From positions 1 to 48,438 of the forward strand of contig NZ_SEBS01000027.1 of assembly GCF_004211145.1 (NCBI RefSeq): DNA of 48,438 nucleotides, read 5' to 3'. A program made the translations under genes and the position numbers. Shown here one piece after another: positions 39,051-48,248 of the stretch; position 1 is the stretch's first letter; the number at the start of each line of letters is the position of its first letter. The DNA comes from Flavobacterium sp. (GTDB lineage: Bacteria > Bacteroidota > Bacteroidia > Flavobacteriales > Flavobacteriaceae). Under the pieces are notes generated by a model. That model saw only the letters and a list, made by a program, of their open reading frames with translations. It was not told the origin of the DNA and did no database searches.

Positions 39051-40141
39051 GTACCGACGCCACATCGCTGGTGAAACATCCCGTAATTCCGGGACATCGC
39101 AAGAATAATTTTGACTTTCTGCGACTGTTGTTCGCATTGTCAGTGATCGTTTCCCATTCCTACGCGTTGTCGGGTCACGGAAATGTGGATTGGCTGTCAC
39201 GGATTTCTTCGAAGCAAACCTTGTTTTCTTACATAGGCGTAAATGGATTTTTCGTCATCAGCGGCTATCTCATCTTCCAGAGCCTCGAACGCAGCAAATC
39301 GTTAGGCGACTACTTCTGGAAGCGATTCCTGAGACTTTATCCCGCGCTCACCGTCATGTTCATTCTTTGCATATTACTGGGTTGGTGGGTTTATGAAAAT
39401 ACCACAGCCGACTATTTTTCGAGCGAAAGCACCCTGTTTTATTTGCCACGCGGACTGACTATTTTTTACGGCACTTCAGGAATCGATGGCGTCTTCGTCA
39501 ATAACGCGATACCGTCGGTCATGAACGGTTCGCTTTGGACGGTCAAATATGAAGTGACCATGTATCTTTTAGTCGCCGTGCTTTTCGTGATAAAAGATAA
39601 GAAAACGCTGCTCAAAGCGTTGCTCGCGATTGCGCTTATCATACTTTTTTCAATCCGTTTGTTTTTTCCCGAAGCGAATAAAATCTCGCTGCGATTCCTC
39701 AACACCGACTATTTTACCGGCTTGGCGCTCTACTTTGCCGCGGGTTCATTTTTGGCCGCTGTCCGATTTGAGAAAAACAATCGTTTGGGAATCATCGCAA
39801 TAATCTCGGGTGCGTTGCTTGTTTTGGCGATCGCAACCGGAACGTTTTCGTGGGTTTGCTACTTCTGCATTCCGATGCTCACACTTTCAATCGGCTTGAG
39901 TTCGTGGAAATATCTGAACGACGTCGGGAAAATAGGCGATCTTTCGTACGGGCTTTATATTTACTCGTTTCCCGTCCAACAAGCGCTGTTCTATTTCCTG
40001 AAACCGACCGACATGCAAATGATGGCCTACACGATCGTCATCACGACTTTCATCGCATTCGCCTCGTGGCACTTGATCGAAGCCAAAGCGCTGACGTTTA
40101 AAAAATGGAATCCGTTTCGTCGCCTGCAAAAAAACTACTAA
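39047..40141 (+). CDS. Acyltransferase 3 family membrane protein
   Basis: The product is 364 residues from the ATG at 39047, which overlaps the SOD stop; a much longer open frame upstream lies inside the SOD gene. It starts with NNFDFLRLLFALSVIVSHSY, the usual motif with the putative catalytic His, followed by about ten membrane segments. Such enzymes (OafA/YrhL type) O-acylate sugars of LPS, peptidoglycan or exopolysaccharide. The substrate is unknown. Confidence 0.92.
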   Translation: MSTDATSLVKHPVIPGHRKNNFDFLRLLFALSVIVSHSYALSGHGNVDWLSRISSKQTLFSYIGVNGFFVISGYLIFQSLERSKSLGDYFWKRFLRLYPALTVMFILCILLGWWVYENTTADYFSSESTLFYLPRGLTIFYGTSGIDGVFVNNAIPSVMNGSLWTVKYEVTMYLLVAVLFVIKDKKTLLKALLAIALIILFSIRLFFPEANKISLRFLNTDYFTGLALYFAAGSFLAAVRFEKNNRLGIIAIISGALLVLAIATGTFSWVCYFCIPMLTLSIGLSSWKYLNDVGKIGDLSYGLYIYSFPVQQALFYFLKPTDMQMMAYTIVITTFIAFASWHLIEAKALTFKKWNPFRRLQKNY

Positions 40142-40159
40142 GAATCTAAACCATAACCA

Positions 40160-41977
40160 ATGAAAAAAATAATCTACATTTTGTTTTTATTGGGTCAAGC
40201 CGCTTTCGGTCAGGAAAGCCTGCTTATCAACGCCTATAACCGTGCGGCGCAAAGCCTCAACGGCGACTGGAACTACATCGTCGATCCATACGAAAACGGT
40301 TATTACAACTACCGATACGAACCATACGACAAACAGGCCAAACCGTCCAAGAGCGCATTTTTCATGGACGCGAAACCCGACGACAAATCCGAACTGCTCG
40401 AATATGATTTCGACAAATCGCCAACGATGAAAGTTCCGGGCGACTGGAATACGCAGGAAGAGAAACTGTTTTACTACGAGGGAACGGTTTGGTTTCGGAA
40501 GACGTTCGATTTCAAGCCGAAGCAGGAAAACAATCGCCAATTCCTATATTTCGGTGCCGTAAATTACAAGGCCGAAGTCTATTTGAACGGCAAAAAACTC
40601 GGCACTCACATCGGCGGATTCACACCGTTCAACTTTGAGGTTACGGGAATTTTAAAACCGACCGGAAACTTCCTGGTCGTAAAGGTCGACAACAAACGCT
40701 CGAAAGACGCCGTTCCCACGCTGAACACCGACTGGTTCAATTACGGCGGAATCACGCGCGACGTTTCTTTGTACGACGTTCCGCAGACATTCGTGCGCGA
40801 TTACGAAATCCAGCTCAACCCGAAAAATGCCAAAGAAATAAAAGGTTTCGTACAACTTGACGGAAAAGATGCCGCGCGACGCGAAGTCGGGATCGCTATT
40901 TTCGAAGCTAACATGGAGATATCGATAATCACCGATGAAAACGGTCGGGCTGAATTCAGCGCTCCGTTGAAGAAGTTCGAATATTGGTCGCCCGAGAATC
41001 CGAAACGCTACGATGTCGCCGTCGTGATCGAAAAAGACGGAATCAGTGAGAAAATCGGGTTTCGGACGATTCGGACGTCGGGACACAAAATCCTTTTGAA
41101 CGGAAAGGAAACATTCTTAAAAGGAATCTGCATTCACGAGGAAACGCCCCAAAACGCCAGCCGATTGTCGAAATACGAAGACGCGAAAACGCTGTTGGCT
41201 TGGGCAAAGGAACTCGGTTGCAATTACGTGCGGCTCGCGCATTATCCGCACAACGAGCACATGGTCAGGGTCGCCGAGGAAATGGGCATCATGGTCTGGG
41301 AAGAAATTCCCGTGTATTGGACGATCGATTGGACGAATCCCGAAACGTATGCGAATGCTGAAAACCAATTGACCGAGATGATCTCGCGCGACAAGAACCG
41401 AGCGTCCACGATCATCTGGTCGGTCGCAAATGAAACGCCTTCGACCGACGCCCGAAATATTTTCCTCGGGAAACTCGCAGCCAAGGCGCGCAGCCTCGAC
41501 AACACGCGACTCATCAGCGCCGCGATGGAACAAAGCCAAAGCAAGACGGACCCGAACGTTAAGGAAATCGACGATCCGTTCGCCGATGTGGTCGATGTAC
41601 TGAGTTTCAACCAATACATCGGCTGGTATGACGGTCTGCCAAGCAAAGCCAAGAACATCAGTTGGGAAATCAAACAGGACAAACCTGTGGTCATTTCGGA
41701 ATTCGGGGCCGACGCGAAATTCGGTTACCACGCTGACAAACTTACGCGCTGGAGCGAGGAATACCAGGAATGGCTGTATCAGGAAACGCTGCCGATGATT
41801 TCAAAAATCAAGCAACTCGCAGGTTTTTCACCGTGGATCTTGAAGGATTTCCGTTCGCCACGCCGACAGTTGCCGGGCATTCAGGATGGGTTTAACCGCA
41901 AAGGTCTGTTGAGTGACAAAGGCGAGAAAAAGAAGGCGTATTTTGTTTTGCAGGCGTTTTATATGTCGAGACGATAG
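40160..41977 (+). CDS. Glycoside hydrolase family 2 protein
   Basis: The product is 605 residues with a signal peptide (IIYILFLLGQAAFGQ). The order is the sugar-binding domain (VPGDWNTQEEKLFYYEGTVWFRK), an immunoglobulin-like domain (about 215-305) and the TIM barrel. Catalytic residues are seen as Glu425 (acid/base, in SVANETPS) and Glu514 (nucleophile, in VVISEFGADA). The combination resembles beta-glucuronidase or beta-galactosidase-type enzymes; the sugar cannot be decided. It is periplasmic or secreted. No SusC/SusD pair is adjacent. Confidence 0.92.
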   Translation: MKKIIYILFLLGQAAFGQESLLINAYNRAAQSLNGDWNYIVDPYENGYYNYRYEPYDKQAKPSKSAFFMDAKPDDKSELLEYDFDKSPTMKVPGDWNTQEEKLFYYEGTVWFRKTFDFKPKQENNRQFLYFGAVNYKAEVYLNGKKLGTHIGGFTPFNFEVTGILKPTGNFLVVKVDNKRSKDAVPTLNTDWFNYGGITRDVSLYDVPQTFVRDYEIQLNPKNAKEIKGFVQLDGKDAARREVGIAIFEANMEISIITDENGRAEFSAPLKKFEYWSPENPKRYDVAVVIEKDGISEKIGFRTIRTSGHKILLNGKETFLKGICIHEETPQNASRLSKYEDAKTLLAWAKELGCNYVRLAHYPHNEHMVRVAEEMGIMVWEEIPVYWTIDWTNPETYANAENQLTEMISRDKNRASTIIWSVANETPSTDARNIFLGKLAAKARSLDNTRLISAAMEQSQSKTDPNVKEIDDPFADVVDVLSFNQYIGWYDGLPSKAKNISWEIKQDKPVVISEFGADAKFGYHADKLTRWSEEYQEWLYQETLPMISKIKQLAGFSPWILKDFRSPRRQLPGIQDGFNRKGLLSDKGEKKKAYFVLQAFYMSRR

Positions 41978-42052
41978 TGATAGTTCGTTTTTGAACCAAT
42001 CAAATTTTGGTTAGGCTTTTAACTTATTCTTCGATACTCGCAAATGAATTTT

Positions 42053-42122
42053 AACCATTAAGAGCATTAAGTTCATTAAGAGTATGATTTATTTCTTAAT
42101 GAACTTAATGCTCTTAATGGTT
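42053..42122. repeat. ATTAAG-family palindrome, copy 3 (perfect)
   Basis: A 29-nt arm (42053-42081, starting AACCATTAAGAGCATTAAGT) is perfectly complementary to 42094-42122 with a 12-nt loop. Each arm has three ATTAAG units at a 9-10-nt period. It lies between the convergent GH2 and valS genes and may serve as terminator for both. Confidence 0.85.
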
Positions 42123-42133
42123 TAAAAAAGTCT

Positions 42134-44761
42134 TTACTTTAGACTGCTCAAACTCTGCTCAATGGTCGCGATTTTAGCGAGCGCATCGGCTTCTTTTTTG
42201 CGTTCGTTCGCGATGACGGCCTCAGGCGCGCCGGCCACGAATTTCTCGTTCGACAATTTCGCCTGAACCGATTTCAGGAAACCTTTCGTGTAATTGAGTT
42301 CCTCGGTCAATTTCGCTGTTTCGGCCTCGACGTCGATGTCGCCCGTAATAGGTATAAAATATTCGTTCGACTTCACGCGGAACGACAAAGCGCCATCTAC
42401 TTTTTCCTTCACTTGGCTGCATGAAACGACGTTGCCCAGTTTCATCAGGATCGGATGGAACGTCATCGGCGCATTTTCGTTGTCGAGCACCATGATATCG
42501 ATTTTCTCATGGTTAGGGATATTTTTGCTTTTGCGGATGCTTCGGATTCCCGAAATCACTTCGGACGTAAACTCGAAATCCGAAATCAACTTCGCGTCGA
42601 ACGGCTTTTGTTCGGGCCATTTCGAGATGATGAGCGCAGTTTCAGGAGTTCTTTCGGTAATATGTTGCCAGATTTCCTCGGTAAGGAACGGCATGAACGG
42701 ATGCAATAACTTCATCACATTTTCGAGTGCTTCGATTGCGCTCGCGTATGTTTTGGCATCGATCGGTTGTTGGTAAGCGGGCTTGATCATTTCGAGGAAC
42801 CACGAACAGAAATCGTCCCAAACGAGTTTATAGATTCCCATGAGCGCGTCGCTCAAACGGTATTTCTCGAAATTATCCTCGATGTCGACAAGCGTCTGTT
42901 GCAATTTTGCCTCAAACCATTTTACCGCGATGGCCGAAGATTCGGGCTGTTCGATGCTTTCAACGACTTCCCAGCCTTTCACCAGTCGGAACGCGTTCCA
43001 GATTTTGTTGGCGAAACCGCGACCATTGGCGCAAAGTTCCTCGTCGAACATGATGTCGTTTCCTGCAGAAGCTGAAAGCAACAACCCGACGCGAACTCCG
43101 TCGGCACCGAACTTCTCGATCAAATCAAGCGGATCGGGCGAATTTCCAAGCGATTTCGACATCTTACGACGCTGCTTATCGCGCACCAATCCCGTCAAAT
43201 ACACGTTGCTGAACGGCTTCTCGCCAGCATATTCGTATCCGGCTATGATCATGCGCGCGACCCAGAAGAATAAGATGTCCGGGCCGGTCACAAGATCATT
43301 CGTCGGATAGTAATATTTGAAATCCTTGTTTTCAGGCTCCATGATGCCGCCGAAAACCGCCATCGGCCACAGCCACGACGAAAACCATGTATCGAGTGCG
43401 TCGGCGTCCTGACGCAACGTTTCGGCTGTGATTGCAGGATTTTTGCCTTTCGCGAGTTCAAGTGCTTCTTCTTTTGTTTCGGCCACGACGAAATCTTCTT
43501 TCCCGTCACCGTAGAAATAGGCCGGGATCTGTTGTCCCCACCAAAGTTGGCGCGAGATGTTCCAATCGCGGATGTTCTCAAGCCAGTGGCGGTACGTATT
43601 ATCGAATCGCTTCGGATATAATTTTATGTCGTCGGATTCCAAAACCGCCTTGATCGCAGGTTTCACCAAATCTTCCATTTTGAGGAACCATTGATCCGAA
43701 AGGCGCGGTTCGATTACGGCTTTCGTGCGTTCAGATCGCCCGACTTTATTCAAGTGCGTTTCTATTTTCGCGAGGTTGCCGAGGCTTTCCAGTTCCGTCG
43801 CGATTTCCTCACGTACCACGAAACGATCTTTGCCTTCATACTGCAAACCGAATGAATTCAACGTCGCATTCTCATTGAAGATGTCGATGATTTCAAGGTT
43901 GTGCTTCTCTCCGAGCGCCTTGTCGTTCACGTCATGTGCCGGCGTGACTTTCAAACAGCCCGTTCCGAATTCCATGTCGACGTAATCGTCCTCGATGATC
44001 GGGATCACGCGATTTGCGATCGGAACTATTGCTTTTCTACCTTTCAAGTGCGAATATCTCTCGTCGTTCGGGTTGATGCAGATCGCCGTATCGCCCAGAA
44101 TCGTTTCGGGACGCGTCGTGGCGATCGTGATGAATTCCTCAGAACCCTCGATCTTATATTTAAGGAAGTACAGTTTTCCGTTTTGCTCCTCATAGATGAC
44201 TTCTTCGTCGCTCAACGTCGTTTTGGCTTCGGGATCCCAATTCACCATTCGGTAACCGCGATAGATCAGGCCTTTGTTGTACAGGTCGACGAACGATCGT
44301 ATCACCGACGCCGACATATCGGGATCCATCGTGAATTTCGTACGGTCCCAATCGCAGGATGCGCCCAACTTTTTGAGCTGGTCGAGGATTACGCCACCGT
44401 ATTTGTCGGTCCATTCCCAGGCATGTTTCAGGAATTCCTCACGCGAAAGGTCGGCTTTGTTGATGCCTTCATCTTTTAGTTTGGCGACGACTTTGGCTTC
44501 GGTCGCGATCGATGCGTGATCGGTTCCGGGAACCCAACAGGCGTTGAAACCTTTCAGGCGAGCGCGTCGGATCAAGACATCCTGGATCGTATTATTGAGC
44601 ATATGACCCATGTGCAAAACCCCGGTCACGTTCGGCGGCGGGATTACGATCGTATAAGGCGTCCTGTGGTCAGGTTCCGAATGGAAATATCTGTGTTCCA
44701 TCCAGTAGTCGTACCATTTTTTTTCTATGCTTGCGGGATCGAATTGAGAAGGGATTGACAT
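42134..44761 (-). CDS. valS: Valyl-tRNA synthetase
   Basis: The product is 875 residues. It charges tRNA-Val. The class I signatures are HMGH at 50-53 ([13 protein letters not shown]) and KMSKS at about 533-537 ([10 protein letters not shown]). Editing-domain features ([25 protein letters not shown]) and the anticodon-binding domain ([14 protein letters not shown] on) are present. The C-terminal coiled coil ([20 protein letters not shown]) is usual for ValS. Confidence 0.97.
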   Translation of the reverse strand: MSIPSQFDPASIEKKWYDYWMEHRYFHSEPDHRTPYTIVIPPPNVTGVLHMGHMLNNTIQDVLIRRARLKGFNACWVPGTDHASIATEAKVVAKLKDEGINKADLSREEFLKHAWEWTDKYGGVILDQLKKLGASCDWDRTKFTMDPDMSASVIRSFVDLYNKGLIYRGYRMVNWDPEAKTTLSDEEVIYEEQNGKLYFLKYKIEGSEEFITIATTRPETILGDTAICINPNDERYSHLKGRKAIVPIANRVIPIIEDDYVDMEFGTGCLKVTPAHDVNDKALGEKHNLEIIDIFNENATLNSFGLQYEGKDRFVVREEIATELESLGNLAKIETHLNKVGRSERTKAVIEPRLSDQWFLKMEDLVKPAIKAVLESDDIKLYPKRFDNTYRHWLENIRDWNISRQLWWGQQIPAYFYGDGKEDFVVAETKEEALELAKGKNPAITAETLRQDADALDTWFSSWLWPMAVFGGIMEPENKDFKYYYPTNDLVTGPDILFFWVARMIIAGYEYAGEKPFSNVYLTGLVRDKQRRKMSKSLGNSPDPLDLIEKFGADGVRVGLLLSASAGNDIMFDEELCANGRGFANKIWNAFRLVKGWEVVESIEQPESSAIAVKWFEAKLQQTLVDIEDNFEKYRLSDALMGIYKLVWDDFCSWFLEMIKPAYQQPIDAKTYASAIEALENVMKLLHPFMPFLTEEIWQHITERTPETALIISKWPEQKPFDAKLISDFEFTSEVISGIRSIRKSKNIPNHEKIDIMVLDNENAPMTFHPILMKLGNVVSCSQVKEKVDGALSFRVKSNEYFIPITGDIDVEAETAKLTEELNYTKGFLKSVQAKLSNEKFVAGAPEAVIANERKKEADALAKIATIEQSLSSLK

Positions 44762-44791
44762 ATTTTTGTAAAAGTAAGGTCTTTAAAATGG

Positions 44792-44813
44792 CGCGGTTCT
44801 TGTAAAAACCGCG
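44792..44813 (-). promoter_or_regulatory. GC-rich dyad in the valS leader
   Basis: CGCGGTT (44792-44798) and AACCGCG (44807-44813) form a perfect 7-bp stem with an 8-nt loop, between the valS ATG (44761) and a TACTTTTG box (44823-44830, minus strand). It may affect valS translation or transcription; there is no T tract to make it a terminator. Confidence 0.5.
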
Positions 44814-44822
44814 TGCGAGCCA

Positions 44823-44830
44823 CAAAAGTA
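44823..44830 (-). promoter_or_regulatory. valS promoter -7 box
   Basis: TACTTTTG on the minus strand matches TAnnTTTG and lies 61 nt from the valS ATG. No -33 element is clear. Confidence 0.5.
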
Positions 44831-44921
44831 AGGGTTTCCGTGCCTTTTAAAAAATTAAGAAGTAATAATTTGCACGTAACCCAAAACGCTTTATTTTTAC
44901 GAACCAAATATACATTTACCC

Positions 44922-45359
44922 ATGAAAAAATTATTCTTTTTGCTTGCTGTTGCCGCCACGGGATTTTCATCGATGGCGCAAAAGGGTCCAAAGATCGAAT
45001 TCATGAATAAAGACAACACGGTCGATTTCGGCACCGTTTCCAAAGAGTCCGACAGCGGCGTCCGCTCGTTCGAATTCAAGAATACGGGCGACGCACCTCT
45101 TATCATCACGAACGTGCAATCGACTTGCGGCTGTACCGTCCCGTCAAAACCAACCGAGCCGATCATGCCTGGAAAAACAGGGAAAATCGATGTGAAATAC
45201 AATATGAATCCCGGCCCGATAAGAAAAACGATCACCGTGGAATCGAATGCGATAAATTACGACGGCGGACGCATCGCTCTCAAGATAAAAGGTGAAGTCA
45301 TCGTCAAGAAGGAAGAAAATCTTCTCGAGAAGAAAAAGACCAGCCCAATGATGCAGTAA
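44922..45359 (+). CDS. DUF1573 domain exported protein
   Basis: The product is 145 residues with a signal peptide (LFFLLAVAATGFSSMAQ). The rest is one DUF1573 immunoglobulin-like domain: FGTVSKESDSGVRSFEFKN, then ITNVQSTCGCTVPS with the conserved CGC, and PGKTGKIDVKYN. The family is very common in Bacteroidota and is exported, but its role is unknown. A terminator follows 4 nt after the stop. Confidence 0.93.
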   Translation: MKKLFFLLAVAATGFSSMAQKGPKIEFMNKDNTVDFGTVSKESDSGVRSFEFKNTGDAPLIITNVQSTCGCTVPSKPTEPIMPGKTGKIDVKYNMNPGPIRKTITVESNAINYDGGRIALKIKGEVIVKKEENLLEKKKTSPMMQ

Positions 45360-45363
45360 CAAC

Positions 45364-45394
45364 AAAGCCTTTCAAATCGAAAGGCTTTTTCTTT
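45364..45394 (+). terminator. Rho-independent terminator after DUF1573 gene
   Basis: AAAGCCTTTC (45364-45373) pairs with GAAAGGCTTT (45379-45388) over a 5-nt loop, followed by Ts. Confidence 0.87.
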
Positions 45395-46721
45395 ATAATA
45401 AGGTGCGCAATTTGAATTTTGCCTTTATGAGCTGTCCTTTGCGTTCGACTTCGATCCGGATTTCCCTTCCGACTTCCGATCGCAGAATTTGATTTATTTG
45501 CTCGAGCGTGAGTTTGTAAGCGCTTTTCCCATTTATGGTTTTTAAGATGTCGTCTTTCTCGAGTTTCGCTTCGGCAGCAGGAGAATCAGGTCGGACATCT
45601 GAAATCTTGAACATCGGCTTGAGCTCGAATTTGTATTGGAAATCGTTTCGGACGCGCTCGAAATTCGAATCCAATTCCACCGCCAAATTCATGCTTGCTC
45701 CTTTTTGGACACTTTCCTTTATCCATTGCAGCCCCGCGTGTTCGACGTCGATTCCACTCATATTATAGTGAAATGGCGCGTCGAAATGGTCTCCTTTTTT
45801 CAAATACATCATTCGGTTTTGATAGTCGAAAACCACATCGAATCTCTTGAAAATTTCTCCGCCGATCGATCCGACGCGATCGCTCACGATGCTGACATGG
45901 CGAATCGAAGTCGAATCCGGAAACGCCGCGATCGGAGTTTCGAAAACAAACCCACCGAGTTCGAATGTGTCGATGCGGCCGCGCTTGCCGTGAATCTCTC
46001 CGCTAAAGCCGCGTCCGAGAAAATCGTCGAATGTCTTTTCAGGAATGTCGATGCTGTCTGATTTTTGTTCGAACAGCCAAACCGCGTCACTGTTGCCGAT
46101 ATCCGCCAAAAGTTTCGCGTGGAATCGCTTGCCATTTTGGGCGACTTTTGAAACGATGTAGGGTTTGCGGAATTCGATCGACATGGGAATGCCCGTGAAC
46201 TTCCTATTGAATTTTTCGCGCGCCTTGTCGGCATTTTGATGCACGATGATCTTTTTGCTGTCGTAGTCGATTTCAACGAGATTGTTCCTGAAAAATTGGT
46301 AGCCGATGATCCCGTTTACAGGAATTCCGATGTGAGACGAAAAATTGAAATCCTGGTCAAGCACGATGTAAATATCGTGGTTGTCATCATGAAGATCCTT
46401 AAATTCCAATTTGTTCCGACTCGATTTCAATCCTTCGATCGACTCTTCCTTTCCGAGGCCACGCAACCTGATTTTTTCGACATTCTCGAATTGTATGTCG
46501 TCGGTCTCCTCCAAACTGAACAAAATCGTTTCCTCGACGCCCGTATCCAAAAGGAAATTCAAATTCACGCCGTTGAGTTTGGCGGGAACGATGATCAGGT
46601 TGTTTATAAGTTTAAATGGGATCGTCGTCTTCGATTTGGAAGTAGAGAATTTGAAATTCCCCTGAGATCTCATTGGCAGTATCACCAACAGCAATATAAC
46701 CGAGACCAAAAATCGAATCAT
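45393..46721 (-). CDS. Retropepsin-like aspartyl protease with PDZ domain
   Basis: The product is 442 residues from the ATG at 46721; a TTG six bases earlier is less likely. It has a signal peptide (MIRFLVSVILLLVILPMRSQ). The first aspartyl-protease half has the motif NFLLDTGVEETIL (Asp59), and the second LLADIGNSDAVWL, where D-I-G replaces the canonical D-T/S-G. A PDZ domain (FKISDVRPDSPAAEAKLEKDD, about 350-435) closes the protein. This build is widespread in Bacteroidota with no known substrate. It is divergent from the aminotransferase gene. Confidence 0.9.
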   Translation of the reverse strand: MIRFLVSVILLLVILPMRSQGNFKFSTSKSKTTIPFKLINNLIIVPAKLNGVNLNFLLDTGVEETILFSLEETDDIQFENVEKIRLRGLGKEESIEGLKSSRNKLEFKDLHDDNHDIYIVLDQDFNFSSHIGIPVNGIIGYQFFRNNLVEIDYDSKKIIVHQNADKAREKFNRKFTGIPMSIEFRKPYIVSKVAQNGKRFHAKLLADIGNSDAVWLFEQKSDSIDIPEKTFDDFLGRGFSGEIHGKRGRIDTFELGGFVFETPIAAFPDSTSIRHVSIVSDRVGSIGGEIFKRFDVVFDYQNRMMYLKKGDHFDAPFHYNMSGIDVEHAGLQWIKESVQKGASMNLAVELDSNFERVRNDFQYKFELKPMFKISDVRPDSPAAEAKLEKDDILKTINGKSAYKLTLEQINQILRSEVGREIRIEVERKGQLIKAKFKLRTLL

Positions 46722-46846
46722 TGACAATTTTTTATAAAGTTACTAAATTAAGCGTATTGAAATTGGGAATTGTTGTGTCGATCGGCAAAATTCCTGCGTC
46801 GTACTTCGCAAAAAAATCGGACATTTGCACATCAAAATACTCTACC

Positions 46847-48040
46847 ATGCCAAAAATATCAAACAAAGGGAAACACATGCCCGAATCGCCTATCCGCAAG
46901 CTGGTTCCTTATGCCGAAACCGCGAAGAAGAAAGGTCATAAAGTATATCATCTCAACATCGGGCAACCCGATATCAAGACGCCAAAAATCGCGATCGACG
47001 CCGTGAAAAACGTCGACATCGAAGTGTTGGAATACAGCCATTCCGCAGGTTTTGAAAGCTATCGCAAGAAGCTCGCGCAGTATTATTCCAACCACGGTTT
47101 ACCTGTGGATACGGCAAATATCATCATAACGACGGGCGGTTCCGAGGCGTTGCTTTTCGCGATGGGAAGCACGATGGACGAAGGCGACGAAATCATCATT
47201 CCCGAACCATTTTATGCGAATTATAACGGTTTTTCGACGGCATCGGGCGTTACGGTCGTTCCTGTAATCTCGGGAATCGAAACAGGTTTTGCGCTTCCTC
47301 CTATTTCCGATTTCGAAAAACTCATCACGCCTAAAACAAAGGCAATACTCATTTGCAATCCCGGAAATCCAACGGGTTATCTGTACTCGAAAGAAGAAAT
47401 GGAGCAGTTGGCGGCGCTCGTCAAAAAGCACGATTTATTCCTGATCGCTGACGAAGTCTATCGCGAATTCACATACGACGGCGGCAAGCATTTTTCAGTG
47501 TTGAACCTCGAAGGTTTGGAACAACACGCGATCATGATCGACTCGGTTTCCAAGCGTTACAGCATGTGCGGCGCGCGAATCGGATGTATCGTTTCCAAAA
47601 ATCCTGAAGTTATGGCGACCGCGATGAAATTTGCGCAGGCGCGTTTGAGCCCTCCGACTTTCGCACAGATCGCGAGCGAGGCGGCACTCGATACGCCACA
47701 AAGTTATTTCGACGAAGTGATCGCTGAATATGTCGAACGTCGTGACACGCTCGTGGATGAGCTCAACAAGATCGAAGGCGTGACCGTCGCGAAACCGAAA
47801 GGCGCTTTCTATTGCATCGCGCGGCTTCCCGTTGCCAACGCCGACGATTTCGCCCAATGGCTTCTGGAATCCTTCGACCACAATGGAGAAACCGTTATGG
47901 TTGCTCCTGCGGCCGGCTTCTACTCGACTCCGGGCGTCGGTTTGAACGAAGTGCGAATTGCTTATGTGCTTAAAAAAGAAGATTTGATCCGTTCGGTCGA
48001 AATCTTAAAAGAGGCGATCAAACAATACAATTCAAAATAA
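46847..48040 (+). CDS. Class I/II PLP-dependent aminotransferase
   Basis: The product is 397 residues from the ATG at 46847; the open frame upstream reaches into the retropepsin gene and is not conserved. The fold type I features are HLNIGQPDIKTP near the start, TTGGSEALLFAM (cofactor phosphate region), CNPGNPTGYLYS, DEVYREF, and the PLP Lys236 in SVSKRYSMCGARIGC. The C-terminal substrate Arg is in VGLNEVRIAYV. It is an aspartate/aromatic-type transaminase; the exact amino donor cannot be told. A structured repeat follows the stop. Confidence 0.94.
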   Translation: MPKISNKGKHMPESPIRKLVPYAETAKKKGHKVYHLNIGQPDIKTPKIAIDAVKNVDIEVLEYSHSAGFESYRKKLAQYYSNHGLPVDTANIIITTGGSEALLFAMGSTMDEGDEIIIPEPFYANYNGFSTASGVTVVPVISGIETGFALPPISDFEKLITPKTKAILICNPGNPTGYLYSKEEMEQLAALVKKHDLFLIADEVYREFTYDGGKHFSVLNLEGLEQHAIMIDSVSKRYSMCGARIGCIVSKNPEVMATAMKFAQARLSPPTFAQIASEAALDTPQSYFDEVIAEYVERRDTLVDELNKIEGVTVAKPKGAFYCIARLPVANADDFAQWLLESFDHNGETVMVAPAAGFYSTPGVGLNEVRIAYVLKKEDLIRSVEILKEAIKQYNSK

Positions 48041-48045
48041 TTTTC

Positions 48046-48188
48046 AGGAGCTGATCCGGCTGTCCGCTTTTAGCTTTCTCAAAAAATAAGGTTTTGCAAG
48101 GCGTCGTTTCGTGGCTTCCTTTGGTCGCCCCAACCGCCGCGCAAAACCTTTATTTTTTCTCAAAAGGCTAGCCGCTCCATCCGGGCTA
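48046..48188 (-). repeat. Structured dispersed element, copy 2 (inverted)
   Basis: Read on the minus strand it starts TAGCCCGGATGGAGCGG and ends GCGGACAGCCGGATCAGCTC, matching the ends of 16329-16472. The interior stem is AAAAAATAAGGTTTTGC (48081-48097) with GCAAAACCTTTATTTTTT (48141-48158, one bulge), unrelated in sequence to the stem of copy 1. The loop again holds GGCGACCAAAGGAAGCC on the minus strand. Confidence 0.75.
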
Positions 48189-48193
48189 GACAT

Positions 48194-48228
48194 AAAAAAC
48201 CGCGACCTTTTTGGGGTCGCGGTTTTTT
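48194..48228. terminator. Bidirectional terminator between aminotransferase and T9SS cargo gene
   Basis: AAAAAACCGCGACC (48194-48207) pairs perfectly with GGTCGCGGTTTTTT (48215-48228) over a 7-nt loop. With an A tract on one side and T tract on the other it can stop transcription from both converging genes. Confidence 0.88.
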
Positions 48229-48248
48229 ATGCGGTCTCTTGAAAGAAC

